Shown here: piece by piece, positions 25,968 to 34,837 of the stretch
Position numbering within the stretch: position 1 is the stretch's first letter
Layout of the letters: every line of letters starts with the position of its first letter
Source of the DNA: Naasia aerilata
GTDB lineage: Bacteria; Actinomycetota; Actinomycetes; Actinomycetales; Microbacteriaceae
DNA: 64,000 nucleotides
NCBI RefSeq assembly: GCF_030296595.1
Contig: NZ_AP027731.1
Coordinates: forward strand, 1,984,001 to 2,048,000
Reading direction: 5' to 3'
Position numbers and translations under genes: made by a program
Notes under the pieces: model-generated
Databases searched by the model: none
Told to the model about the DNA's origin: nothing
What the model saw: the letters and a program-made list of their open reading frames with translations, nothing else

Positions 25968-26890
25968 ATGTCCCAGGACACCGCGACCCATCCCGTAGCG
26001 CCCACCGACGGCACGGCGCACGGCTTCGAGCTCAGACAGCGGAGGCGCTGGCCGTGGATCGCCGGCGGAGTCGTCGCCGTGGCGGGCATCGCCGCAGCCA
26101 TCGCGATCCCACAGCTGGCAGGCCAGAAGTCGCCGAACGAGGTGGCGGGCGCGACCCTCACGGTCGCCACGGCCGAGGGCAACTCGGCGGAGCAGGCGCT
26201 CGTGCAGTTCGTCGCCGAGAAGGTCGCGCCGGACTACGGCATCAAGGTCGCCTTCCGCGGGCTCTCCGACAGCAACACCATCAACCGAGCCGTGAGCGAT
26301 GGCGAGGTCGCGGGCACCGTGTACCAGCATCGGCTCTGGCTCGGCCAGGTGCTCGAGGCGAACCCCGACTTCAAGGAGGAGGCGGCCACCCCGGTCTTCC
26401 GCTGGGGCTTCGGACTGTGGTCCGACAAGTGGGGAGCGCCGACCAGATCCCGGACGGCGGGAAGATCTCCCTCTACTCCGACCCGGCGAACGAGGCACAG
26501 GGCCTGTGGCTGCTCCAGGAGGCGGGCCTCATCACCCTGAGGGAAGGCGCGACGCCAGGCACCGCGACCCAGGACGACATCGCGTCGAACCCCAAGCACC
26601 TCCAGTTCGTGCTGCTCGACTTCGCGGCCCAGTCGCGGTCGCTGCCCGACCTCGATGCGGCCGCCGGCTACACCGAGTACTACCTGGCGGCGAACATCCC
26701 GCTCCAGCAGCAGATCTTCGCCCCGCCCGCACCGGACGACTTCGCCGGCCAGCTCACGATCGGCAGCAAGTGGGCCGACACCGACAACGTCAAGAACCTG
26801 GTCGCGGCCTTCCAGGACCCGCGCGTGCAGGACTTCCTGGCGACGGATCCGGCCGTGAAGGGGATCCTCCTCCCCATCGACGCGAAGTAG
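25968..26890 (+). CDS. metQ: Methionine-binding protein MetQ family, membrane-anchored (frameshift)
   Basis: The protein of about 307 residues has a NLPA-type binding domain (TLTVATAEGNSAEQALVQFVAEKVAPDYGIKVAF, then YTEYYLAANIPLQQQ and VQDFLATDPAVKGILLPID). The frame breaks at GGGG 26431-26434; adding one G joins LWSDKW to GSADQIPDGGKISLYSD. Most MetQ proteins are lipoproteins. This one has no lipobox cysteine and begins with about 30 polar residues, then the helix WIAGGVVAVAGIAAAIAI, so it is probably held by a transmembrane anchor. Confidence 0.87.
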
Positions 26891-26903
26891 CCCGCCGCCC
26901 GTG

Positions 26904-26955
26904 CCGAGGTGGCAGTGGCCGCTGCCACCTCGGCCGGGAGGCCACCTCGGCGGGC
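26904..26955. repeat. GAGGTGGCA-family palindromic element after metQ
   Basis: CCGAGGTGGCA (26904-26914) and TGCCACCTCGG (26923-26933) form a perfect 11-bp stem with an 8-nt loop, followed by a further GCCACCTCGGCGGGC at 26941. It starts 14 nt after the metQ stop codon and could end transcription of metNIQ. Confidence 0.8.
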
Positions 26956-27060
26956 ATCCGTCGCCCCCAGCGGCGGCGGCCGCCCCACCCGCCGTCGCCT
27001 CCGCGCTCCACGTTCGCGGTGCGCCGCCGCGACCGCCGCGAGCCGTCCGGTAGGCTGGGC

Positions 27061-27165
27061 GGCGCGAGAGGGAGTATCCCGTAACGCGGCGTCCGTCAGG
27101 ACGGGCCCCGATGGTGAGGCCCCGGGCGCCGAGGCGCCGAAACGGCGCGGGAGAGACTTTCGGTT
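27061..27165 (+). ncRNA. Probable yybP-ykoY (manganese) riboswitch upstream of the TerC gene
   Basis: The 5' region of the TerC-family gene contains GGGAGTATCCC near 27070, a GTCCGTCAGGACGGG hairpin region, a GGTGAGGCCCC segment and a GGGAGAGACTTTCGG near the 3' end. These parts and their order match the yybP-ykoY element, which senses Mn2+ and often precedes TerC-family transporter genes. Downstream, CTTTCGGTT and AACCGAAGG (27157-27189) form a hairpin next to the start codon that could be the expression platform. Edges are approximate. Confidence 0.7.
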
Positions 27166-27198
27166 CATCGCCAACCGCGAAACCGAAGGAAGCCCCGT

Positions 27199-28188
27199 TT
27201 GGACCTCCAGCTCCCGCTCTGGTTCGAGATCACGTCGTTCGTGGTGCTCGGCCTCATCCTCATCGGCGACCTCGTGCTCGCCTACGTGCGCCCGCACGTC
27301 CCCTCGACCCGCGAGTCGGCCCTCTGGGTGGGGCTCTACGTCCTGCTCGCCCTGGTCTTCGCGGGATTCATGCTCGTGCTGGGCGACGCCGAGCACGCGG
27401 GGCAGTTCATCGCCGGCTGGCTGACCGAGTACAGCCTGTCGATCGACAACCTGTTCGTCTTCGTCATCATCATGAGCCAGTTCTCCGTGCCCAAGAAGTA
27501 CCAGCAGGAGATCCTGATGGTGGGCATCATCCTGGCGCTCGTCTTCCGCGGGATCTTCATCCTGCTGGGCGCTGCGCTCATCTCGAACTTCAGCTGGATC
27601 TTCTACCTGTTCGGCGCCTTCCTCGTCTACACGGCGTGGACGCAGGCGTTCGGCAAGGACCACGACGAGGAGAACGAGAGCCGGCTGATCAAGTTCCTCC
27701 GGGGACACATCCGGATCACGGATCAGTACGACGGCAACAAGCTCCGGACGACGGTCGACGGGGTGAAGCACTTCACGCCGATCCTGGTGGTGTTCATCGC
27801 CATCGGCGCGACGGACGTGCTCTTCGCCCTCGACTCGATCCCCGCCATCTTCGGCATCACGACAAGCCCGTTCATCGTGTTCACCGCGAACATCTTCGCC
27901 CTGATGGGGCTGCGCCAGCTGTACTTCCTGCTCGGCGACCTGGTGGAGCGGCTGGTCTACCTCAAGTACGGGATCGCCTTCATCCTCGCCTTCATCGGCG
28001 TGAAGCTCGTGCTGCACGCCATGCACGAGAACGAGCTGCCCTTCCTCAACGGTGGGGAGCACATCGAGTGGGCGCCGGAGATCAACACCTGGACCTCGCT
28101 CGGCGTGATCGTGGCGGCGATGGCCGTGGCGACCATCGCGAGCGTCGTGAAGCTGCGCCGGGACGCGCGGGCCGAGATCGGCTCGTAG
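27199..28188 (+). CDS. TerC/Alx-family integral membrane protein (probable Mn2+ exporter)
   Basis: The 329-residue protein has about nine hydrophobic segments and the TerC signatures SLSIDNLFVFVIIMSQFSVPKKYQQ near residue 80 and ATDVLFALDSIPAIFGIT near 210, whose aspartates lie within the membrane. Related proteins (Alx, MeeF/MeeY, TerC) export manganese. The candidate manganese riboswitch upstream supports that role. TTG at 27199 is used, 8 nt after GAAGGAAG-like purines. Confidence 0.88.
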   Translation: MDLQLPLWFEITSFVVLGLILIGDLVLAYVRPHVPSTRESALWVGLYVLLALVFAGFMLVLGDAEHAGQFIAGWLTEYSLSIDNLFVFVIIMSQFSVPKKYQQEILMVGIILALVFRGIFILLGAALISNFSWIFYLFGAFLVYTAWTQAFGKDHDEENESRLIKFLRGHIRITDQYDGNKLRTTVDGVKHFTPILVVFIAIGATDVLFALDSIPAIFGITTSPFIVFTANIFALMGLRQLYFLLGDLVERLVYLKYGIAFILAFIGVKLVLHAMHENELPFLNGGEHIEWAPEINTWTSLGVIVAAMAVATIASVVKLRRDARAEIGS

Positions 28189-28197
28189 GGCCGGTGC

Positions 28198-28203
28198 TAT
28201 CCT
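28198..28203 (+). promoter_or_regulatory. -10 box of the leuCD leader transcript
   Basis: TATCCT ends 7 nt before the GTG at 28210. Transcription is therefore expected to start at, or within one base of, the leader peptide start codon, giving a leaderless leader peptide. Confidence 0.55.
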
Positions 28204-28209
28204 TTCCCG

Positions 28210-28254
28210 GTGCTTCGCTCCTCGCTCCTTCTTAGCCGCCGCGACGAGGCCTGA
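28210..28254 (+). CDS. Candidate leucine-rich leader peptide upstream of leuCD
   Basis: A 14-codon reading frame encodes (M)LRSSLLLSRRDEA followed by TGA. Four codons are Leu (CTT, CTC, CTT, CTT), three of them consecutive. CTT is rare in the surrounding genes, which use CTC and CTG. The frame starts exactly where a transcript from the -10 box at 28198-28203 would begin, and ends in the loop of a strong hairpin. Leucine leader peptides control leu genes in other actinobacteria, so this is a likely attenuator, although a chance frame cannot be fully excluded. Confidence 0.65.
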   Translation: MLRSSLLLSRRDEA

Positions 28255-28278
28255 TCTTCCCAGCCTCCCTCGTCGCGG
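28239..28278 (+). promoter_or_regulatory. Leader hairpin between the leucine leader peptide and leuC
   Basis: CCGCGACGAGG (28239-28249) pairs perfectly with CCTCGTCGCGG (28268-28278) around an 18-nt loop containing the leader stop codon. The first arm begins 6 nt after the last Leu codon, so a stalled ribosome would mask it. No T-run follows. CTCCT words within the Leu codon stretch (28217-28230) are complementary to the leuC AGGAG at 28308-28312, so control may be translational. Confidence 0.55.
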
Positions 28279-28322
28279 AGTCTGTCCTGGGCTGATAACG
28301 ACGACGCAGGAGAAGCACGACC

Positions 28323-29785
28323 ATGACTGAGACCACCGAGCTGCACGGGCGCACCCTGGCCGAGAAGGTCTGGCAGGACCACCTGGTGACGAAGGGTGAG
28401 GACGGCGCGCCCGACCTCCTCTACATCGACCTCCACCTGGTGCACGAGGTCACGAGCCCGCAGGCCTTCGACGGCCTGCGGATGGCGGGCCGCCCGGTCC
28501 GCCGCCCCGACCTCACCATCGCGACCGAGGACCACAACACCCCGACGCTTGCGATCGACCGGCCCATCGCCGACCTGACCAGCCGCACGCAGATCGAGAC
28601 CCTGCGCCGCAACGCGGAGGAGTTCGGGATCCGCCTGCACTCGCTGGGCGACCTCGAGCAGGGCATCGTGCACGTGGTCGGCCCGCAGCTGGGGCTCACC
28701 ATGCCCGGCATCACCGTGGTCTGCGGCGACTCGCACACCTCGACCCACGGCGCGTTCGGCGCGATGGCATTCGGCATCGGCACGAGCGAGGTCGAGCACG
28801 TGCTCGCCACCCAGACTCTGCCGCTCAAGCCGTTCAAGACGATGGCGATCACCGTCGAGGGCGAGCTGCGCCCGGGCGTGACGGCGAAGGACATCATCCT
28901 CGCCGTCATCGCCAAGATCGGCACCGGCGGCGGGCAGGGCTACGTGCTCGAGTACCGCGGCAGCGCCATCCGCGCCCTCTCCATGGAGGGGCGCATGACG
29001 ATCTGCAACATGTCGATCGAGGCCGGGGCCCGCGCCGGCATGGTCGCGCCGGACGACACCACGTTCGCCTACCTCAAGGGCCGCCCGCACGCTCCGGAGG
29101 GCGCCGACTGGGATGCCGCTGTCGAGTACTGGCGGACCCTCGCGACCGACGACGACGCGGTGTTCGACGCCGAGGTCTTCCTCGACGCGAACACGCTCGA
29201 GCCCTTCGTGACGTGGGGAACCAACCCCGGCCAGGGCTCGTCGCTGTCGGAGACCGTTCCGGATCCCGCTGCGATCGCCGACGCGAACGAGCGCGCCTCC
29301 GCCGAGCGGGCGCTCGAGTACATGGCGCTGACGCCGGGGACGCCGCTCAAGGAGATCCCCGTGGACGCCGTGTTCATGGGGTCGTGCACGAACAGCCGCA
29401 TCGAGGACCTTCGCGCCTTCGCCTCCATCGTCCGCGGCCGCACCAAGGCGCCCGGCGTCCGTGTGATGGTCGTCCCCGGCTCCGCTCGCGTGCGGATCGA
29501 GGCCGAGGCCGAGGGACTCGACAAGGTGTTCGAGGACTTCGGCGCCGAATGGCGGTTCGCCGGCTGCTCGATGTGCCTCGGCATGAACCCGGACCAGCTG
29601 GCCCCGGGGAGCGCTGCGCCTCCACGAGCAACCGCAACTTCGAGGGCCGGCAGGGCAAGGGCGGCCGCACGCACCTCGTGTCGCCCCTCGTCGCCGCGGC
29701 CACCGCGGTGCGGGGGACGCTGTCGAGCCCGTCCGATCTCGACCAGGACCAGCTGGTCGCGACGAGTGCCGAGGCGGTGCGCTGA
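28323..29785 (+). CDS. leuC: 3-isopropylmalate dehydratase large subunit LeuC (frameshift)
   Basis: LeuC and LeuD isomerise 2- to 3-isopropylmalate in leucine synthesis. The protein of about 487 residues has TEDHNTPT near residue 75, [27 protein letters not shown] near 140 and Fe-S ligand cysteines in GSCTNSRI near 360 and [12 protein letters not shown] near 420. The frame breaks at GGGG 29606-29609; one added G restores [27 protein letters not shown] precedes the ATG. It overlaps leuD by 1 nt. Confidence 0.92.
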
Positions 29786-30384
29786 TGGATGCCTTCACGA
29801 CGCACACCGGCATCGCGGCGCCGCTCAAGCGCAGCAACGTCGACACCGACCAGATCATCCCGGCCGTCTTCCTCAAGCGCGTCACCAAGACCGGCTTCGA
29901 GGACGCGCTGTTCTACTCCTGGCGTCAGGACCCCGACTTCGTGCTCAACCGGCCCGAGTTCGCGGGCGCATCCGTGCTCGTCGCGGGGTCGGATTTCGGG
30001 ACGGGGTCGAGCCGGGAGCACGCCGTCTGGGCGCTGCGCGACTTCGGCTTCCGAGTCGTCCTCAGCCCGCGCTTCGGCGACATCTTCCGGGGCAACTCCG
30101 GAAAGCAGGGTCTTGTCACCGGAACGGTGTCCGAGGAGGATGTCGCGAAACTCTGGACGGTCATCGACGCCGACCCGGGAATAGCGGTTACCGTCGACTT
30201 GGTTGCCAAGAGTGCCTCCGCCGGAGCGCTCACGGTGCCGTTCGACATCGATGACTACACCAGATGGAGACTCCTCGAGGGGCTGGACGACATCGCCCTG
30301 ACCCTGCGCGACGAAGCGCGCATCGCCGAATACGAAGGGCGCCGCGAGAGCTGGCGTCCCACCACCCTCCCCGTCCGCTCCTAG
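29785..30384 (+). CDS. leuD: 3-isopropylmalate dehydratase small subunit LeuD
   Basis: The 199-residue protein has the swivel-domain motifs [17 protein letters not shown] near residue 14, [17 protein letters not shown] near 68 and [16 protein letters not shown] near 95. It completes the LeuCD isomerase, and the ATG overlaps the leuC TGA. The length is normal. Confidence 0.95.
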   Translation: MDAFTTHTGIAAPLKRSNVDTDQIIPAVFLKRVTKTGFEDALFYSWRQDPDFVLNRPEFAGASVLVAGSDFGTGSSREHAVWALRDFGFRVVLSPRFGDIFRGNSGKQGLVTGTVSEEDVAKLWTVIDADPGIAVTVDLVAKSASAGALTVPFDIDDYTRWRLLEGLDDIALTLRDEARIAEYEGRRESWRPTTLPVRS

Positions 30385-30415
30385 CGGGCCGAGGGACCGG
30401 AGCAGTAAGGATCCC

Positions 30416-31784
30416 GTGAACAGTCTCGTCACAGACGCCCAGAAGGCCGGTGAGCGCGTCGGCCTCACCTTCGATCGCATCACGATCGACGGTGGAGTCC
30501 GCTCCGCGGGCGCATCGAAGTCCGCGGTGCCAAGAACCTCGTCACGAAGGCCATGGTCGCCTCGCTGCTCGGCGAGACCTCCAGCCTCCTCCGCGGGGTT
30601 CCGGACATCAGCGACGTGCGCGTCGTCCGCGGGCTGCTCGAGGTTCACGGCGTGAAAGTGACGGAGGGCGCCGAGCCCGGCGACCTCATCCTCGACCCGA
30701 CCAACGTCGTGACGGCGCACATGGCCGACATCGACGCGCACGCGGGCTCGAGCCGGATCCCGATCCTCTTCTGCGGACCCCTGCTGCACCAGCTGGGCGA
30801 GGCCTTCATCCCCGACCTGGGCGGCTGCCGCATCGGCGACCGGCCCATCGACTTCCACCTCGACGCCCTCCGCCGGTTCGGCGCGGTCGTCGACAAGCTG
30901 CCGAGCGGCATCCGGATCACGGCCCCCAACGGCCTGCACGGCGCCGACATCGAGCTGCCGTACCCGAGCGTCGGCGCGACAGAGCAGGTGCTCCTCACGG
31001 CGACCCGCGCCAAGGGCATCACCGAGCTGCGCAACGCCGCGATCGAGCCCGAGATCATGGACCTCATCGCGATCCTGCAGAAGATGGGCGCGATCATCTC
31101 GGTCGAGCCGAACCGCGTCATCCTCATCGAGGGCGTCGACAAGCTCGAGGGCTACACGCACCGCGGCATCTTCGACCGCAACGAGGCGGCCAGCTGGGCC
31201 TCCGCGGCTCTCGCGACGGGCGGCGACGTGTTCGTCGGCGGCGCGAAGCAGGAGCACATGATGACGTTCCTCAACGTGTTCCGGAAGGTCGGCGGCAAGT
31301 TCGACATCTACGAGGACGGCATCCGGTTCTACCACCCGGGCTGCGACCTCAAGCCCGTCGTCATCGAGACGGACGTGCACCCCGGCTTCATGACCGACTG
31401 GCAGCAGCCGCTCGTGATCGCGCTGACGCAGGCGCACGGCACCTCGATCGTGCACGAGACCGTCTACGAGAACCGCTTCGGCTTCACGGACGCGCTGATC
31501 GAGATGGGCGCCGACATCACGGTGCACAAGGACGGGCTCATCGAGGGGAGCGCCGCGTGCCGCGCCGCGACCTCGAGCAGGCCGCCGTCGTCGTGGGCCC
31601 CACCCCGCTGCACGGCGCCGACATCGTGGTGCCGGATCTCCGCGGCGGGTTCTCACACCTGATCGCCGCACTGACGGCCGAGGGACGCTCCACGGTCAGC
31701 AACGTGGGCATCATCAGCCGCGGCTACGAGAACCTCGTCGGCAAGCTCGAGGCCCTCGGCGCTCAGTACATCATCGAGGGATGA
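30416..31784 (+). CDS. murA: UDP-N-acetylglucosamine 1-carboxyvinyltransferase MurA (two frameshifts)
   Basis: MurA adds enolpyruvate to UDP-GlcNAc, the first committed step of peptidoglycan synthesis. About 456 residues are encoded, with the catalytic Cys in DLGGCRIGDRPIDFH near residue 140, ELRNAAIEPEIMDL near 215 and HPGFMTDWQQP near 325. The frame breaks near 30502, where GCTCC should probably be GCCTCC, and at GGGG 31545-31548. Each break needs one base added. Since MurA is essential, sequencing error is the best explanation. GTG 30416 follows AGGATCCC. Confidence 0.9.
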
Positions 31785-33015
31785 CCTCGGGGGACACGTC
31801 CACCGAGGCCGCCACCACCTCCGGGACCGGCCGGCGCGCCGTCTCCGTCGGGCTGTTCGTCGCAGCCCTCCTGCTGGCGTGCATCAACCTGCGTGCGCCG
31901 TTCGTCGCGGTCGCGCCGGTGGCGGGGGCGATCCGCGACGACCTCGGGATCGGCGCCGCGCAGGTGGGGCTGCTGACCAGCATCCCGGTCCTCTGCTTCG
32001 GGCTGGCGTCGCCGCTCGCCCTGCTGGTCGTCCGGCGAACCGGAGCCGAGGTGGCCCTCCTCGCGTGCCTGGCGGGGATCATCGCGGGTGCGGCGGTCCG
32101 CTCCGCCGGGCCGTTCTGGCTGGCGATCGCGGGCACCGTCGTCATCGGGGTCGCGATCACGATCGGCAACATCGTCGCGCCGGTCCTGATCCGGCGCGAT
32201 GTCCCCGCGGCGCGCGTGGGCGCGGTCACCGGGGCGTACGCGGCCACGCTCAACGTGGGGGCGATGCTCGCGTCGGTCTCCACCGCCCCGCTCGCCGCCT
32301 GGCTCGGCTGGCGCGGCGCGCTGGCCGCGTGGATCGTCCTCGCCCTCGTGGGCGTCCTCGTCTGGTCGCTGTTCCTGCGGCGCCAGGGCCACGTCGAGCG
32401 GGTGCACCACCCCGCCACCGATGCACCCGTCGTCTGGCGCCGCCCGCTGGCCTGGCTCCTGGCGCTCGCGTTCATCGGGCAGAGCACCTCGTACTACGGC
32501 CTGACCGCGTGGCTGCCCTCGCTGCTCTCCGATGAGCGCGGCTTCAGCGCAGAGCAGGCCGGCTTCGCCGCGTCCCTGTTCCAGATCTGCGCGGTCGCGG
32601 GCGCACTCGGGGTGCCCTTCCTCGCCTCGCGCCTTCCCCTTGGGCGCCCATCCTGGTGCTCAGCGTCCTCTGGATCAGCATGCCCCTCGGGCTGCTGCTC
32701 GCACCGGACCAGTTCCTCCTCTTCAACGCGCTGGGCGGGGTCGCCCAGGGCGGCGGCTTCGCGGCGCTGCTGACGGTCATCGCGGTCGCCGCCGGCGACG
32801 CCCGACAGGCCAGCGCCCTCTCCGCCTTCGTGCAGGGCGTCGGCTACACGGTCGCCGCCCTCGCCCCTCCGGCGCTGGGGCTGGCGCACGACGTGACGTC
32901 GGGCTGGAGCCTTCCCCTCGTGCTGATGGTCGGCACCGCGGCGTCCTTCGGGGTCTTCGGCATGATGGCGGCGATGCACGGCGGGAGACGGAGGGCGACG
33001 CGTGCGGCACGATAA
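31781..33015 (+). CDS. MFS transporter, CynX/NimT-like (frameshift)
   Basis: The protein of about 411 residues has twelve hydrophobic segments. It starts with VGLFVAALLLACINLRAPFVAVAPVAGAIRDDLG, the pattern of the CynX/NimT (cyanate/nitroimidazole) MFS group, and has GAVTGAYAATLNVGAMLASVSTAPLAAWLGWRGAL near residue 150. The frame breaks between 32630 and 32650; one added base joins ASRLPL to APILVLSVLWISMPLG. The substrate is unknown. The ATG overlaps the murA stop by 4 nt. Confidence 0.82.
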
Positions 33016-33016
33016 T
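33011..33016 (+). promoter_or_regulatory. -10 box that decides the plsC start
   Basis: GATAAT ends 7 nt before GTG 33023. It overlaps the other in-frame candidate start region (GTG 33002), so the leaderless GTG 33023 is preferred. Confidence 0.5.
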
Positions 33017-33022
33017 GGTCCG

Positions 33023-33766
33023 GTGCGACGGAAGCCGGAGAAGACGACCCCCTCGGCGTTCTGGCCCGTCGCCAGCCTGGTGGTCCCGCCGCTCCGGCTC
33101 GTGACCCGGATCCGCCTTCTCGACGAGGACAAGGTCCCCGAGACCGGCGCGTTCGTCCTGGCCCCCAACCACTACACCGAGGTCGATCCCATTGTGATGG
33201 GCTACGTCCTCTGGCGCCTGGGCCGCGCGCCGCGGTTCCTCACCAAGGCGTCCCTGTTCAAGGTCCCCGTGGTCGGCGCCGTCCTCCGGGCCACGGGCCA
33301 GATCCCCGTCGAACGCGGCGGGTCGGCTCGAGGAGGCGTGACCCTCGCCGCGGCCGGCAAGCTCGTCGAGGAGGGGCGTCCGGTCATCGTCTACCCGGAG
33401 GGCTCGCTGACCCGGGAGCCCGCCATGTGGCCGATGCGAGGCAAGAGCGGTGCCGCGCGGCTCGCCCTCGAGTCCGGCGTTCCGGTGATCCCCGCCGCAC
33501 ACTGGGGTGCCCAGGACCTGCTTCCCCGCTACGGCAAGAAGCCCCGCCTGTTCCCTCCGGCGCGGATCGCCGTCAAGTTCGGCGACCCCGTCGACCTGTC
33601 CCACCTGGCCGGCCGGCCGCTCGACGCCGCAACCCTGGCGGAGGCCACCGAGGCGATCATGGCCGCGATCACCCGGCTCCTCGAGGACCTTCGCGGTGAG
33701 CGGGCGCCGGTCGAGCGGTGGGATCCTAAGAAGCAGGGACAGACGGAGACGGGCCGCTTTGACTGA
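33023..33766 (+). CDS. 1-acyl-sn-glycerol-3-phosphate acyltransferase (PlsC family)
   Basis: The 247-residue protein carries the acyltransferase motifs NHYTEVD (His and Asp six residues apart, block I) near residue 50, a GQIPVERGG block near 90, PEGSLTREP near 128 and VPVIPAAHWG near 155. It acylates lysophosphatidic acid or a similar acceptor at the membrane. It is followed by gpsA, which makes glycerol-3-phosphate, so the pair forms a phospholipid precursor unit. GTG 33002 would add seven residues. Confidence 0.88.
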   Translation: MRRKPEKTTPSAFWPVASLVVPPLRLVTRIRLLDEDKVPETGAFVLAPNHYTEVDPIVMGYVLWRLGRAPRFLTKASLFKVPVVGAVLRATGQIPVERGGSARGGVTLAAAGKLVEEGRPVIVYPEGSLTREPAMWPMRGKSGAARLALESGVPVIPAAHWGAQDLLPRYGKKPRLFPPARIAVKFGDPVDLSHLAGRPLDAATLAEATEAIMAAITRLLEDLRGERAPVERWDPKKQGQTETGRFD

Positions 33767-34832
33767 CGCGACACCCGGATCCGCCTCGGCGGCCGCGGCG
33801 TCCGCGAGCTCGCACGACGCCCCGCCGGTGCCCGGACCGCACGTCGCCGTGTTGGGTGCGGGAAGCTGGGGCACCACCTTCGCGAAGGTCCTGGCCGACG
33901 GCGGCTCGGCCGTCACCATCTGGGCCCGCCGTCCCGAGCTCGCTGCCGAGATCTCTATGGGCAAGCGCAACAGCGACTACCTGCCCGGCATCAACCTGCC
34001 GCGCACTCTGCAGGCCGACAGCCGACTCGCCGCTGTGCTGGACGGGGCGGAGCAGGTGTACATCTCCGTGCCGAGCCAGACCCTCCGGTCGAACCTGCGC
34101 GACGTCGCTCCCTACCTGGACCGGCACGCGGTCGTCATCAGCCTCATGAAGGGGGTCGAGCTCGGCACCGGCAATCGGATGAGCGAGGTCCTCGCGCAGG
34201 AGCTCGGAATCGGCGGGAGCCGCATCGCGGTGGCCTCCGGGCCCAACCTCGCACTCGAGATCGCCAAGGAGATGCCGACGGCCGCGGTCGTCGCCTCCGA
34301 GGACCTGCTCACCGCCCAGACGATCGCCGCGACGGCCACCAACCGCTACTTCCGGTCGTTCGTCAACACCGACGTGATCGGCACCGAGTTCGGCGGCGTC
34401 CTCAAGAACCTCATCGCCCTCGCCATCGGCATCGTCGACGGGGTCGGCTACGGCGAGAACACGAAGGCGTCGATCCTCACGCGCGGCCTCGCCGAGATGT
34501 CGGCCTTCGCGGCCGCCTACGGCGCACAGCCGGAGACGATGTCCGGTCTCGCAGGCCTCGGGGACCTCATCGCGACGAGCGAGTCGCCCCTGTCCCGCAA
34601 CAACCGTGCCGGCCGGCTGCTCGGCCAGGGCTACGGCCTCGCGGAGGTCGTCGCCTCGATGCAGCAGACCGCCGAGGGGCTCTCCTCCGTCGCGCCTGTG
34701 CTCGAGCTCGCGCGGGCGCGGGGCGTGCTCATGCCCATCGTGGAGCAGGTGGGGCAGGTGCTCGACGGCACGCTGGCGCCCCAGGACCTCGCCCCGCACC
34801 TGACCACCGACGACCTTCCCCAGGGAGAGTAG
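33759..34832 (+). CDS. gpsA: Glycerol-3-phosphate dehydrogenase [NAD(P)+] GpsA
   Basis: GpsA reduces dihydroxyacetone phosphate to sn-glycerol-3-phosphate. The protein has the Rossmann motif VAVLGAGSWGTTFAKVLA near residue 30, SVPSQTLR near 105, MKGVELG near 130, SGPNLALEIAKEMPTAAVVAS near 165 and the catalytic Lys region GTEFGGVLKNLIALAIG near 220. TTG 33759 overlaps plsC by 8 nt and gives 357 residues with a 25-residue Ala/Ser-rich N-terminal extension; a later GTG start within this extension is possible. Confidence 0.92.
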   Translation: MTDATPGSASAAAASASSHDAPPVPGPHVAVLGAGSWGTTFAKVLADGGSAVTIWARRPELAAEISMGKRNSDYLPGINLPRTLQADSRLAAVLDGAEQVYISVPSQTLRSNLRDVAPYLDRHAVVISLMKGVELGTGNRMSEVLAQELGIGGSRIAVASGPNLALEIAKEMPTAAVVASEDLLTAQTIAATATNRYFRSFVNTDVIGTEFGGVLKNLIALAIGIVDGVGYGENTKASILTRGLAEMSAFAAAYGAQPETMSGLAGLGDLIATSESPLSRNNRAGRLLGQGYGLAEVVASMQQTAEGLSSVAPVLELARARGVLMPIVEQVGQVLDGTLAPQDLAPHLTTDDLPQGE

Positions 34833-34837
34833 GCGCC

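Noticed and set aside
28204-28322. T-box riboswitch upstream of leuC.
   Set aside because: No T-box AGGGTGGNACCGCG-like core is present and the region is too short; the leader-peptide reading explains it better.
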